DNA of 64,000 bases from Trichomonas tenax (GCA_023091735.1 JALKBU010000098.1:1-64000), one strand, 5' to 3'. Shown: positions 51,575-62,077, numbered from the stretch's first letter. A program made the numbers and translations. Notes: generated by a model from the sequence alone, not told the origin.

Positions 51575-51623
51575 ACAAAAAAAATGTTTTTTTGATAAGT
51601 GAATTTTATAGTCGTTTTCGACA

Positions 51624-52008
51624 TTCATAAAAGTCTTTCATTTTTCAATATCTTTCTTTCTAACTTATAGCAAACATAATGCAGGATCTATAGTACCTAT
51701 ATTATTATTTAGAAGGAAATAATCAAACAAAAACAATCTTGTGTTATCTAACTCATAAAATCAATATTCCTTAATTTTCTTTCTAATTTCTGGTGAACAT
51801 AATAGAAGACATGTAAAATCTATTTTATTAGTTGACAGCAAATCATAAAAACTCATATAATAGAATAATAATAGAAAAAAGAACAAACAAAAATTTATTT
51901 TTTGAATTTCTTGAATAGGAGTTTTCTATCTTCATGAAAGTCGTTCATTTTACGGTAACTTTCTTTCTAAGTTCTATTTAACATAATGCAGGACCAATGT
52001 TCCTTATG
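51624..52008. repeat. Three imperfect direct repeats
   Basis: Units of about 75 bases at 51624-51700 and 51932-52008 share CAT(A/G)AAAGTC, TTCATTTT, CTTTCTTTCTAA and AACATAATGCAGGA. A shorter, more diverged one at about 51753-51810 shares TTTTCTTTCTAATTTCTGGTGAACATAAT-type blocks in pieces. They fill the gap between the ankyrin gene and the 3' end of the importin-like gene. Confidence 0.5.
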
Positions 52009-52068
52009 TAATGTGTTAAAAGCGAATCTGTTATTTAAAATGAGTGAACAAATTTTAGAAACAATATA

Positions 52069-54999
52069 CTATTGTCTGATTATTTTCAAAGTTTGTATTA
52101 ATGTTGAAATTTTTTCTTGATCATTATCAAGAAACATTGCTATTCTCTGCATCCAGTTTTCAGTACTCATGACTCTGTGCCAGAATATTCTTGTGAGAAA
52201 GCCAAGAGCGTCTCCTGGATACATTAGACTTGGAAATTCACTGATTGAATAACACAAATGTTTAGTAATGCATGCACAGTACCTTGCAATAAGACTCTCT
52301 GGTAAACTATCATTTAATTTGATCAGATAATAAATTGCAAATGAATTAAAGAATAATTTTGATTGTAATGGCAAGAAGTTGAGAATTATTTCGTGTATTT
52401 CTTGAGTTAAAACATCACAAGGAGAGATGTAATATATGAAGCACATTAATGCAAGGAATTCTTCATAGCTTGTATTGATTTCATCGGATTTCATTATATT
52501 AATAAATAATCTGCATAGATGCTCTATTAATGAGGGAATAATACCTGGATTTGATCTAATAATAGAAATCATTAATTCGCATACAAAGAGGTTAGAATTT
52601 TCTATCTGCATCATGCAATAGTCTGCTAATTGAGATATCAGGTTCGAATCAATCAAATTATTGGAAATAAATGCTGAAAATAAGTAAATTGCCAAATGAA
52701 AGTTTCCGTTTTCTGTATTAAGTGATTGAAATAAATATGGGATGTATTTTGGTATCAGAGAAGCTAAATTTTCAAGTTCTTCAATTGAAAAGATAATCAT
52801 TTCAGCTATTTTTCCATATTTCATTATTAAATCATCCGTAAGAAAATAATTTGTGGATTGCTTTGATGCAATATCCATGATCGACTCGAAAATTGCAACT
52901 CCTTGACCAAAAAATTTGAAGCCTTTGAGAATGCTTAATGAGTCAAACATTAGTTCTACGGCTATTTGTTGCTCAATATTTTTTGTTATATATATGAAAA
53001 CTTGTTTAAATACTTCCTTAAGTTGCATAACATATGATTCATTTTCTTGAAACCTGGAGAGGAGAACTCGATAGAGCTGGAGAATAACTTGCATTTCTGA
53101 AGTATTGTTTTCTAACGAAACTCTGATTGCTGTATCTACTATATTTATTGAATGACCAATAATTTCTTCATTTTCAAGAATTTCAATATTAGTAACGACT
53201 AAAAGCAAAAACATTCTAAGGCACGTTGAAAAATCCATTTGAGAATAAGGCCCATTAATTGCACTTTGATACATTTCAAGTGTATTAGCAAATAATTCGT
53301 TTCTATAGTTAGTCACAAATTCTTGTGAAAAAGCATTGATCTTTTCAATCATCATTTCAAATGAATAGAAAAAGTGTGGATCCTTTGTTGATAAAGCTTG
53401 AATCATCACTTCATCGAAATAATCTTTGTGATCTCTGTAAAACTCTTTGGTGTTTGATATGCAACACTGAATAAAGTGTAAATATGCATTGACTATGTTA
53501 AGATCTATAGTTCCATCAAATTTAACAAATTGACTCAAATAATCAAATATCGCCTGCTTGTTTTGTGATATAACATCTTTTGTTTTTTGTATCAGTGAGG
53601 ATAGTATATTGATATAATCAACAATTACACTTGGATTTGATTCATTTTGAATCAAATGATTTATTTCATTGAATAATGTTTCAAATATATCATCGGTGTT
53701 TCCATTCAAACGAAGAATTATTGCTGGAATAACTGATAATGCCTCAATGATTTGAAGAGCTGAATGAATCTCTAATAGTTTTTCAATTACATTGAGAAAT
53801 GGAAATGTATCAACATTTATCTTCAGGTCAAAGAAAATACTCATATACAAATAAATAACAGCAATCTTGATATTGATGTCACCCTGATCTAACATGGTAA
53901 ACAAGCTATCATACAAAACTTGATAATGCTCATCATCAAAAATATCCAATCCATTGTCTGCCAATAGCCTTATCAAGTATATAGCCATATAATGGCAAGA
54001 AATATGTTCGGATATATACATTTCACCAAACTTAGTAAAGACAAGTTCTGCCGCTTGTTCATTTGGTAATCTCATGATTAGGGAATTAATTGGTTCATTA
54101 ACACAATCCATGATTTGTTCGCCATATTCTTTTGAAGGATCATACATTTTGACACCTGTTTGGATTAATAAATCAATAATAACATCAATGTTCTCAATCT
54201 CTGCAGTAGGGTTCATTGATAGAAGTATATATAATATTTCACTAAGAACAAGTTTAATAGTATTTGATGTATCTGTATTCAATTGTTCAAGAATAAAGTT
54301 GAATAGTTGATCAATCTTAATTATCTCTATTTGGTTTTGGAAGAAAAGTGATATTTGATACGAAATTGCTTTCAAACACGCTTCATTTCTTTGTGTAACA
54401 TTATAAATTATACAATCTCCAACAAGTGTTTGTATCTTTGTCATATCCTCATTTGCAGGGTGTACTGATAAAACTATTGCGTGTATTAATAAGAAAACAT
54501 ACATAAGCATTGTTGGATTTTCAGTTTTTATATTATTTTGAACTAATTCGAAAGCAAGTCGATAATTTGATGACATATCAAAACTAGGAATGATGTGTAA
54601 TAAAATTAAGTGCATTGAGTCATTTCTTTGTATCAATTCTTGAATACATTCTAATAATAATGGTTGGCAATCGAAGTATTTCGATAAGTTGTTTATAAAA
54701 TTGAAAGTTAAATATGATAAATTCATCGAAAATGTTATAAAAATAGGTAAGAAAATATTAAAATATTGCGAAGCTAATTCAGGAGTCATTATTGGCTTAA
54801 GTCGATTGAACGAGACATTTAAAAGAATACATGCTTGCTGTTGAATGTATTGATCGCTGCTTTTTGATAATTCGATTAAAATCAGTACAAAATCTGGATT
54901 ATCCATGAAGTTAGAAAGTCCAGTCGATGCACTTTGAACAAGTTCACCATCTGTGGACTGCAAATCATGAAAATACTTCTGGACTAATTCCAAATTCAT
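52069..54999 (-). CDS. Importin-beta-like HEAT protein (karyopherin)
   Basis: A 976-residue all-helical HEAT-repeat protein. The start fits an importin-beta N-terminal domain: VQKYFHDLQSTDGELVQSAS, then an Asn-Pro pair (NFMDNPDFVLILIEL), then QYIQQQACILLNVSFNR, the pattern in which the first HEATs bind Ran-GTP. Length and even hydrophobic spacing along the whole chain fit importin-7/8/9-type carriers. The frame can be extended to 55089, but those 30 codons are made of repeated TTTTACATGACATA-type promoter motifs, so the ATG at 54999 (MNLELVQKYF) is the real start. The cargo is unknown, and a different HEAT protein cannot be excluded. Confidence 0.72.
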   Translation of the reverse strand: MNLELVQKYFHDLQSTDGELVQSASTGLSNFMDNPDFVLILIELSKSSDQYIQQQACILLNVSFNRLKPIMTPELASQYFNIFLPIFITFSMNLSYLTFNFINNLSKYFDCQPLLLECIQELIQRNDSMHLILLHIIPSFDMSSNYRLAFELVQNNIKTENPTMLMYVFLLIHAIVLSVHPANEDMTKIQTLVGDCIIYNVTQRNEACLKAISYQISLFFQNQIEIIKIDQLFNFILEQLNTDTSNTIKLVLSEILYILLSMNPTAEIENIDVIIDLLIQTGVKMYDPSKEYGEQIMDCVNEPINSLIMRLPNEQAAELVFTKFGEMYISEHISCHYMAIYLIRLLADNGLDIFDDEHYQVLYDSLFTMLDQGDINIKIAVIYLYMSIFFDLKINVDTFPFLNVIEKLLEIHSALQIIEALSVIPAIILRLNGNTDDIFETLFNEINHLIQNESNPSVIVDYINILSSLIQKTKDVISQNKQAIFDYLSQFVKFDGTIDLNIVNAYLHFIQCCISNTKEFYRDHKDYFDEVMIQALSTKDPHFFYSFEMMIEKINAFSQEFVTNYRNELFANTLEMYQSAINGPYSQMDFSTCLRMFLLLVVTNIEILENEEIIGHSINIVDTAIRVSLENNTSEMQVILQLYRVLLSRFQENESYVMQLKEVFKQVFIYITKNIEQQIAVELMFDSLSILKGFKFFGQGVAIFESIMDIASKQSTNYFLTDDLIMKYGKIAEMIIFSIEELENLASLIPKYIPYLFQSLNTENGNFHLAIYLFSAFISNNLIDSNLISQLADYCMMQIENSNLFVCELMISIIRSNPGIIPSLIEHLCRLFINIMKSDEINTSYEEFLALMCFIYYISPCDVLTQEIHEIILNFLPLQSKLFFNSFAIYYLIKLNDSLPESLIARYCACITKHLCYSISEFPSLMYPGDALGFLTRIFWHRVMSTENWMQRIAMFLDNDQEKISTLIQTLKIIRQ

Positions 55000-55013
55000 T
55001 TTGCTGGAAAATA

Positions 55014-55077
55014 TGCCACGTAAAATATTACATGGTAGAAAATGATAAAATATGTCATGTAAAACTTTCATTTGACA
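55014..55077 (-). promoter_or_regulatory. Motif array upstream of importin-like gene
   Basis: Read on the minus strand this is TTATGTCAAAT, GTTTTACATGACATA, TACCATGTAAT and TTTTACGTGGCATA. Cores fall at about 55073, 55053, 55033 and 55014, an almost exact 20-base period, ending 15 bases before the ATG. Confidence 0.6.
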
Positions 55078-55328
55078 TAATTTTTTCAATTCTTATTGAA
55101 ATTAGAAAAGTGCTTTTCCGATACTTTTCAATTCAATTTTATCTAAAAACAGAATTTAAAATAGGTGCAATAAATAAAGTTAAAATTGATCAAAATTTCC
55201 ATATGCTTTCGTTCCAGTAAAAGTGTAATAAATAGACATTTTCAATTCAAAATTCTTTAGAATCAAATTTATGAAATTTTCACAACAATAAGATTTCATA
55301 TCGAATATGGTTTGTAAATAATTTTATT

Positions 55329-55380
55329 TGACAAATTGGATATTTACGTGACAAAAATATTTGTAAATTTGAGCGTGGCA
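55329..55380 (+). promoter_or_regulatory. Motif group upstream of cation/proton antiporter
   Basis: Cores at 55329 (ATTTGACAAATT), 55349 (TTTACGTGACAAAAA; 20 bases later) and 55376 (GCGTGGCAAAAAC; 27 bases later), about 170 bases before the antiporter ATG. Confidence 0.45.
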
Positions 55381-55547
55381 AAAACAGTAACTTTTCCCAA
55401 AATCCGTTAATTTTCCACAAAATATGTCCATCATCTATTGTTGAACTCGAAAATGCATTAAAAATGAAAGGAATATCGTTTTTGCGGTTCTCATAATTGA
55501 GCGAGACGATGAAGACGGTTGAAGCGAAAAAAAATTAAAAATATCGC

Positions 55548-57383
55548 ATGGCTGAAACACCCGGCGATAATGTAAAGCTCGATGAGCGTCCTTTAGTCCC
55601 GAAGGTTCTAGAAGCCGACGACAGGCCGCTTGTCTTCGGTGTACGTCCAGCTTCCTACAACAGAAAGCATTTCGTAACACCAGCGATCAGCTTTGACCAT
55701 CTAAGCTACGTCAGCTTCCAGAACATCCTCTGGACACTCCTTTGTGGCTGGTGGGTCTCCCTCTTCATCCTTATCACAGCTTTATTACTTATTATTACAG
55801 GTTTCGGTTACAAGATTGGTATCAGACTGTTTGGATTGGCCAAATTCGTTTTCTACCCGTTCGGAAGATACGCATATCTCGACAATAGCGAAAAACCAAA
55901 CATGTTAGGAAGAATTTTATTCTATCTTTTCGCATCCATTTTCATTGCCATCCCTCTCATGCTGTCAATGACTCTCTCCTGGGAACTCATTTTCTACATC
56001 CCAATGGCCAAATTCTTGACACGTGTCATGTCACAGACATTTACAAACATCTGGCGCCTGAAATTTGCACGTCTGAAGCACCACAATGCTAAGTCCGGAC
56101 GTCTTCCAGTCATTTTGACATACAGCTCCGGCTCATTCCTTTATTTCAAATTCTCTTTCTTCGGAATGGACGTTCCATACATCAACCTTTGGCCGTTCAT
56201 CATCGCTACAGCTTATATTGGCTATGGTGCCTCTGAGCACGTCAAAGAGCACAACGCCGTTCTTTTCACATTTATCACCATCCTTGCAACAATCCCTTGC
56301 ATGTATGTCATCGGCGTTTGCACAGAAATCATCTCCGGCCGCTGCGGACTCGTTCTCGGTTCCCTCATCAACGCTGGTTTCACCGGTTTAGTCGAACTCA
56401 TTCTTTTCTACTTCTCTATCAAGAAGGGACTCGGACAGGTCGTTCAGTCCGCCGTCACAGGAGCTTTCCTCATGAACCTTCTCGTCATTCCAGGTCTCTC
56501 AATGTTCGCTGCCGGTATCAAGTGGAAGGAAGTCAAACTTAATAGGGCTGTCCAGTCAGTCTCTGGCACATTCTTGTTCCTCGCTATCATCGCTGTCTTC
56601 TTCCCAGCTGTCTTCTTCAACATCTATCATCGTCCAAATCTGGTCTGCAAGGAATGCAATGGCCAGCAGGGCGTTTTCAACGTTAGAGCGGATTCTGGCC
56701 TCAACTGCACACAATGCAGCATGCAAAATCCATCCGTTCTCGATTTTGATCCAGTTTACAAGACAATGGCCAAGCCATTGATGTACACAACATCAGTCTT
56801 GATGCCAATCGTGTACGGCGTCGGTCTCTTCTTCTCACTTCACACACACAAGTACATTTATGATCAATTCGAAGAGGAACAGCGTGGTGAAGATTCTGTT
56901 GAAACAATGTCAACATGGATCTGCGTTGTTGTCCTTCTCGTCTCCTGTGTCATCTTCTCTATCGTCTGTGAAATCGTTACTGATGTTATGCCACCAGCTA
57001 TCGACCAAATGCACTTAACAGAGCGCTTCGTCGGTCTCGTCTTCTACACAATGATTCCTGCTGTTGCTGAATTCATGAATGCTATCAGATTTGCTCTCGA
57101 AGGCAACATGGGTCTTTCTCTTGAAATTGGTAACCAAGGAGCTATGGTCGTCTCTTTGATCCAGATGCCAGCTCTCGTTCTCATTTCCGCAATCATCGGA
57201 AATAAGACAATTGATGGATCTTTCACACTCATGTTTGAAATGATTGATGTCTTCGCTGTCATTATCTCTGTCCTTCTTAGGAACTTCATGCTTATGGAGA
57301 ATTCCATCAACTACTTCACTGGTTTCGCATTCTTAGTCATCTTCACGCTTATCGCTGTCGTTTACTACTTCGACCCGTATTAA
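55548..57383 (+). CDS. CAX-family cation/proton antiporter
   Basis: A 611-residue protein with about 13 membrane segments. It carries the two inverted alpha-repeat motifs of the Ca2+:cation antiporter superfamily. The first is GLVLGSLINAGFTGLVELILF with TGAFLMNLLVIPGLSMFAAG. The second is MIPAVAEFMNAIRFAL with IGNQGAMVVSLIQMPALVLIS. The long N-terminal membrane region before the first repeat, with its basic loop, recalls the fungal VNX1/YNL321w type, which moves Ca2+ or Na+/K+ against protons into vacuoles. A loop after the first half has Cys pairs (CKECNG and CTQCSM), probably metal-binding or disulfide and unusual for the family. Biased codons suggest good expression. Likely in an acidic compartment membrane. 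Confidence 0.85.
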   Translation: MAETPGDNVKLDERPLVPKVLEADDRPLVFGVRPASYNRKHFVTPAISFDHLSYVSFQNILWTLLCGWWVSLFILITALLLIITGFGYKIGIRLFGLAKFVFYPFGRYAYLDNSEKPNMLGRILFYLFASIFIAIPLMLSMTLSWELIFYIPMAKFLTRVMSQTFTNIWRLKFARLKHHNAKSGRLPVILTYSSGSFLYFKFSFFGMDVPYINLWPFIIATAYIGYGASEHVKEHNAVLFTFITILATIPCMYVIGVCTEIISGRCGLVLGSLINAGFTGLVELILFYFSIKKGLGQVVQSAVTGAFLMNLLVIPGLSMFAAGIKWKEVKLNRAVQSVSGTFLFLAIIAVFFPAVFFNIYHRPNLVCKECNGQQGVFNVRADSGLNCTQCSMQNPSVLDFDPVYKTMAKPLMYTTSVLMPIVYGVGLFFSLHTHKYIYDQFEEEQRGEDSVETMSTWICVVVLLVSCVIFSIVCEIVTDVMPPAIDQMHLTERFVGLVFYTMIPAVAEFMNAIRFALEGNMGLSLEIGNQGAMVVSLIQMPALVLISAIIGNKTIDGSFTLMFEMIDVFAVIISVLLRNFMLMENSINYFTGFAFLVIFTLIAVVYYFDPY

Positions 57384-57814
57384 GCTCAGGTTTTTATATA
57401 TTTCTATCTTTTCAATTTTGATCGACTTTCGCAATTTCAAAATTGTGCAAATGTTAATCATTTTAAAAATAAACAAATAGTTGATAAAGCAATACAAAAG
57501 ATCATATTTACATTCCTCAAAAATTATAAAAATATCAAATTGATTTTCATTTCATAAGAGCAAAGATATAAAGAGCAGAAGTGTTTTTAAGCATATGCAC
57601 ATAATGTTAATTAAAGTAAAGTCAAAAATGAAGGAAATTATATAGCAAAAATTGTCAAATTTTCTATTAAAATTAGGAAATTTGCTTGATCAGATATGAT
57701 TTCCAACATTTTAAATAATAAAATCGATTTAATATTGGGTATAGAATGCAAATAACAATAAATCACAAATTCGATATTTTTTTCGAAAATTTTCAAAAAA
57801 ATATTTTTGTCCCA
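57384..57814. other. Intergenic, no gene seen
   Basis: AT-rich spacer and leader. One motif core (ATTGTCAAA) lies at 57654-57658. Confidence 0.5.
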
Positions 57815-60800
57815 ATGCAAGAAAAAGAATTAATGAATTTTTATGAAGCGAAGGCAGAACAGGCATTCGGTTCAGCGTCAACTTATGATACTGAGCTTAC
57901 TGAGTTTTGCGCAAATCCCGAAAATATCGAGTTTTTCAGAAAAGCATTAGATTTGCCAAATAGAAGACCGAAATTTTATCAATGTATGTCATTCGCGTTA
58001 AAAGAAACAGTTCCCCGCGAATGCACGAAGTGGGAAAAAAATATAAATCATCAAGTCATAAATTGGGTTCTCGAAAAATTCAGATCTGTTGAACTCGACG
58101 ATTACGTTTCTTCTAACCTTGCGATTATTATCTCAAAAATTATGACAACAGCTTTGGCTGCTTACGAAGATGTAAATACGATTATTATGCAAGACATTTC
58201 ATCGCTATTTGATCAATCCCCTATACAAACAGTGCTCGGACTTAAGATTTTCATCAACATTTATAACGATATAGATGAGAAAAATTGTATTTGCAGAGAT
58301 TTCTTTACAACACGCTTCAGTGAAGCTATGTTCAGCATCGCTTTAACGAAAGCTTCACAGTTCTCACAGTTAAAAGTTATAAATTACGAAATGGCAAAAA
58401 ATTTGTTAAAAACAGCTCTTGAATGCTGCAGAATCATTTTAAGCACGCCAGCAAAACGCAATGACAAATCTAAGACATCTGTTAACGATACTTGCCAACT
58501 TCCAATAAAAATGAATGAAATCGTTTCTCGACCAGAAACTCTCATTACTCTCTTCGAAATATACAAAGAAGTACTTCCAGACGTTAAGGCAATCAATCCT
58601 GTTGTATTGGAAGCACATAATTGCATTCAAAAACTTTGCTTAGTTGCAACATCAAACTTCAAACCTAATTTAACAGAGTTCCTACGTGTTCTCACAACAG
58701 AAGTCAATTCTATCATTGGCGATAACTGGGGTGCTGAGATAGAGCCAGTTGATCACATATCAAGCATTCTTTTTGCTGCAAGTCCGAAATTCACAATGAG
58801 AGATATGCCAAATCTTCTTAACTTCGAAGAATTCATCACAAGGTTTTCTCAGGCAACAGTCTCAATGCTGGTGAATGGAAATTATCCATTTGATAATGAA
58901 ATATACTTGAAATTCGAGGGAAGCTTAGGATTTGCTGCGAAACTGTTTTCCACAGCGAAAGCAGGCACAGGATTTCCACAATTTGTCGAAGCTTTGGCTG
59001 GATGTGTTGCCCCAATTTGCCTTCAGTTCCTTGAATGGATAGCAAATGCCGACTTTCGGAGTCAAATAGACATCACAAACATTAATATTGCAAGCCACGT
59101 TCAGGTATTAATCGCTTCAGATCCTGTTCAAATCTCAGGCTTGATTATACGCAACATCATGCACTTCACAGAAATGATAAAGAACAGAGCACAAGTTCCA
59201 CCACAGGAGATACAAAAGGCTGAAATCAAACTTGCTCTTTTCATATCGATCATTGCAAGATGCTTAGTCAACTCTCTTCCAGCCCAGAATAACATTTCCG
59301 AATCTAATTATCACATTCATCTGTTTTCTACAGCGATGAATGTCATCCATGAATCAGTTTCATGGCTCCAAGAAGGAGAAAGATATCCTTCTCTCGAGTT
59401 TATTATAATATCGTTCATCAGCAGTTTCTGCGATAACCCCAACTTCTCGCGTATGTCAAAGCTTCAGCAGATTTTCTTCCAGATGCTCACTGCCATCGGT
59501 TGCCCAATAAATACAAAAGATGCAGCTTCAGATTTGATGGCCAGTCGTTTGTATGTGACATTCCAATGCTATGGAAACGCTGGAAATCATATCGAAGACA
59601 AACTCATCAATGAAGCAATCAGAGCGATGTCAATTCTCTCACGCAGCCAGAGCCAACTTGAAGTATTCGTTAATAACTCGAATGAAGCAAACTTCCCATT
59701 CCAGCAAACAATGAGACGCGCTCGTTATCTGTTTTATCAGAAGCTTGTTTCTATTTTGTATGAAGCTGATTTGACAGAAGGTATTGTTGCTTTGTTGAGA
59801 TCAGTCGAAAGCCGCAAAGAATCTCCAGTCAATGAGGATATTGTTAATGGACTCGCAATTGATATCAGAGGTTTGTTTATGGCCGCTAAGAATGACAAAT
59901 TATGGGGAATCTTGTTTGATTGGTTCTTCAACGCTTATCTCCAATTGTTTGTTGATGTTACACCAGATCTGCTCAAGAATCCTCCAATAATATACCAGAT
60001 TCTTAAAATGTTTTCCATCATTGTCCAACAGAACAGCGGAAACAAGAAGATATCATTCCCTCCATCATCAGCACGCGGCAACATTTTGTTCGAAAAAGTT
60101 GTTCAAATCCTTAACCCTGTTTTGCAATTCGCAACAAACCAATTTGATGATGATAGAATTCCTCTCAAACTCGTCTGCTATTGCGCAAGAGTCTTCTTAA
60201 GGATGGTTGAAGGTGGATATGTTTGCATTGATGCTTTCAAAGTTTATGGATTGTCAACATTTACAGATACTCTCGGATCCTTCTTTAATCTCATTAGCTC
60301 CGAAAGATTTATGCCAATCCTCTTCTCATATACCCAATACATCAAAGACATTGCACAGCTTTTCCATGAGATTTGTTCCAAGCAGCTGAATACAATAACA
60401 GCTGCTCCAGGAATTATTGTTCTAATTGTTGATTTCTGCATCAATATATTGACAAGTGAAAATATATCCGACTGCAGAGATACTTGCTATTACATTCTTA
60501 AGGATATCGCACGCTATATAGTTGATGAGACATACATGGATAAAGAAGTTAACGAGGATATCAAGATCATCTGCCTCAAGGCAACTCGCGTTCTCTGGAA
60601 TATGATTTTTGGAGGTCCAGGAACAATGAAACCAGATTCAATTCTTCTGATTGCTGATCCACTTAAGCTCTTCCTCATCTTATATAGTGATACGATCGAA
60701 GAGGCGCTTGAAGCAATCAACAACTCATTATCGGATGACAGAAAAGTTGCTTTCGAACTCAAGAGAGCTGAGTTCACAACAAATATTATGGATGAACTTG

Positions 60801-60898
60801 ATGATGAAAGAGTCAGTTTGTCACCACGTCTTCAGAAGCTTACCAAATTTATACAGAGTGTTGGAGTGAAGGTTATCATTCCTTTCCAAACAGAATAA
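57815..60898 (+). CDS. Exportin-7-like karyopherin
   Basis: About 1027 residues of HEAT repeats. The start (MQEKELMNFYEAKAEQAFGS...) aligns in pattern with the CRIME/importin-beta N-terminal region. The best family match is in the C-terminal third: LLFEKVVQILNPVLQFATNQ, RIPLKLVCYCARVFLRMVEGGYV, DAFKVYGLSTFTDTLGSFFNLI, and a stretch ending DIARYIVDE, in the order seen in exportin-7 (RanBP16). Such proteins carry cargo through the nuclear pore with Ran-GTP. The frame also has an ATG at 57746, but the 23 codons between are AT-rich Phe/Asn/Lys leader-like sequence, so I prefer 57815 without certainty. Exportin-4 is the nearest alternative. Confidence 0.75.
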   Translation: MQEKELMNFYEAKAEQAFGSASTYDTELTEFCANPENIEFFRKALDLPNRRPKFYQCMSFALKETVPRECTKWEKNINHQVINWVLEKFRSVELDDYVSSNLAIIISKIMTTALAAYEDVNTIIMQDISSLFDQSPIQTVLGLKIFINIYNDIDEKNCICRDFFTTRFSEAMFSIALTKASQFSQLKVINYEMAKNLLKTALECCRIILSTPAKRNDKSKTSVNDTCQLPIKMNEIVSRPETLITLFEIYKEVLPDVKAINPVVLEAHNCIQKLCLVATSNFKPNLTEFLRVLTTEVNSIIGDNWGAEIEPVDHISSILFAASPKFTMRDMPNLLNFEEFITRFSQATVSMLVNGNYPFDNEIYLKFEGSLGFAAKLFSTAKAGTGFPQFVEALAGCVAPICLQFLEWIANADFRSQIDITNINIASHVQVLIASDPVQISGLIIRNIMHFTEMIKNRAQVPPQEIQKAEIKLALFISIIARCLVNSLPAQNNISESNYHIHLFSTAMNVIHESVSWLQEGERYPSLEFIIISFISSFCDNPNFSRMSKLQQIFFQMLTAIGCPINTKDAASDLMASRLYVTFQCYGNAGNHIEDKLINEAIRAMSILSRSQSQLEVFVNNSNEANFPFQQTMRRARYLFYQKLVSILYEADLTEGIVALLRSVESRKESPVNEDIVNGLAIDIRGLFMAAKNDKLWGILFDWFFNAYLQLFVDVTPDLLKNPPIIYQILKMFSIIVQQNSGNKKISFPPSSARGNILFEKVVQILNPVLQFATNQFDDDRIPLKLVCYCARVFLRMVEGGYVCIDAFKVYGLSTFTDTLGSFFNLISSERFMPILFSYTQYIKDIAQLFHEICSKQLNTITAAPGIIVLIVDFCINILTSENISDCRDTCYYILKDIARYIVDETYMDKEVNEDIKIICLKATRVLWNMIFGGPGTMKPDSILLIADPLKLFLILYSDTIEEALEAINNSLSDDRKVAFELKRAEFTTNIMDELDDERVSLSPRLQKLTKFIQSVGVKVIIPFQTE

Positions 60899-60952
60899 TA
60901 GAGATATGTTATAAATATATAAATTTTAAAATCAATCAAAGATATTTTTACT

Positions 60953-61014
60953 TGTCAGATATCCAATTTACACATCAAATAATATTTACATATCATTTTT
61001 TAGTTTATATGTCA
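60953..61014 (+). promoter_or_regulatory. Array of four TTTACxTGTCA-like motifs
   Basis: Cores at 60953 (TTTTACTTGTCAGA), 60973 (TTTACACATCAAA), 60991 (TTTACATATCATT) and 61010 (TTTATATGTCAAAA) are spaced 20, 18 and 19 bases. The last is 19 bases before the ATG of the chromo-shadow-like gene. Confidence 0.6.
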
Positions 61015-61017
61015 AAA

Positions 61018-61024
61018 TCATTTT
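61018..61024 (+). promoter_or_regulatory. Initiator (Inr) of chromo-shadow-like gene
   Basis: TCATTTT, between the last array motif and the ATG, 11 bases upstream of it. Confidence 0.5.
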
Positions 61025-61028
61025 TTAA

Positions 61029-61310
61029 ATGAATATTAACTTTTCATTTGACAAAGTTGACACTTGGGCACCTCCAGACCCGAGCGAATACACAGCACCG
61101 GAAATGACAGAGCATTTCGACGCGTTTTTGCCAAATAGATCGGGTTTCGAAATAAATAAAATTGTTGATATCAAAAAAGAAGACGAAAATATCATGCTTG
61201 CAGTCCAAATACCGAATGAAATCGAAATAAAGTGGATTGACATCAATTTATTAAGGGTAATGTGTCCAACTGAAGTTGCTCGTTTTCTTGCGGACAAATA
61301 CCTTGTTTGA
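61029..61310 (+). CDS. Small chromo-shadow-like protein
   Basis: A 93-residue protein. Residues about 40-92 resemble a chromo-shadow domain: FEINKIVDIKKEDENIMLAV, then EIKWIDINLLRVMCPTEVARFLADKYL. That is three strands followed by the helix with the (K/M)CPxxVxxFxxxxL pattern by which HP1 proteins pair and bind partners. A complete HP1 would also have an N-terminal chromodomain; the first 38 residues here (DTWAPPDPSEYTAPEMTEHFD) are acidic and proline-rich instead. It could be a partner that pairs with a full HP1-like protein. The call rests on pattern similarity only. Confidence 0.6.
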   Translation: MNINFSFDKVDTWAPPDPSEYTAPEMTEHFDAFLPNRSGFEINKIVDIKKEDENIMLAVQIPNEIEIKWIDINLLRVMCPTEVARFLADKYLV

Positions 61311-62077
61311 TCAGTTTCTTTTCAGCTGCTCCCAATGTTCTGTTATGGCTATCAATATTACGCTTGTTATTTATTAAAATGAACTATATAGTCTACTTCA
61401 GTGTGACATTATGAACAATAATATAAAACTTCAAAATCTTGTTTTTACCAAATTTACATATTATATATTGCATATGTATAATTTTTTTTTGAATATATTT
61501 TCATATTACAACTTCATACTGAAATTGGAAACACAAAATAACCATTAGAACATATTAATAGCGTATAATTAAGAGAATGATTATTACAAATCAATCGATG
61601 AAAAAAATCTTTCATTTAGACTCTCTTATCAAATACATGCACGTAAAAATTCTCTGAGAACATATTGATCATTCACTTAATCAATCTTTCATTAATATTC
61701 AATCTTTTTGATAATTATATTCTATTCAAGGACTAATAGCTATACAGCAAAAATAAAAATTGCAAGGAAATATATTGGTAATGCAAAGGCTAATCAAATC
61801 ATTAAACATCAATCTTCATAAGAAATATATTCGATTTAAAGGCCAATAGTGATATGCTAAAAACAGGATAAAGTTTGAAGCATATTGGTAATATTCGCAA
61901 CTGATCAATCTCAAATAAAAATATTCATTGAAAAAATATGCTTCAAAAAGGCCAAATTTCGAAGAAAATAGACTCTCTAGGCTAAGTATATAACAAATTT
62001 AACAATAAAAAACAAAAATGTTTTCGTGATGGTCGAACTTTAAATTGAATTACTCTGTCCGAATGTCTTTTTTCTAA
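61311..62077. other. Intergenic with a weak internal duplication
   Basis: AT-rich spacer without a gene. Two blocks, about 61725-61800 and 61835-61910, look like an old direct duplication. They share ATTC(A/G)A, AAGG(A/C)(C/T)AATAG, AAAAA and CATATTGGTAAT-like pieces. No initiator match was seen before the eS6 gene. Confidence 0.45.
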
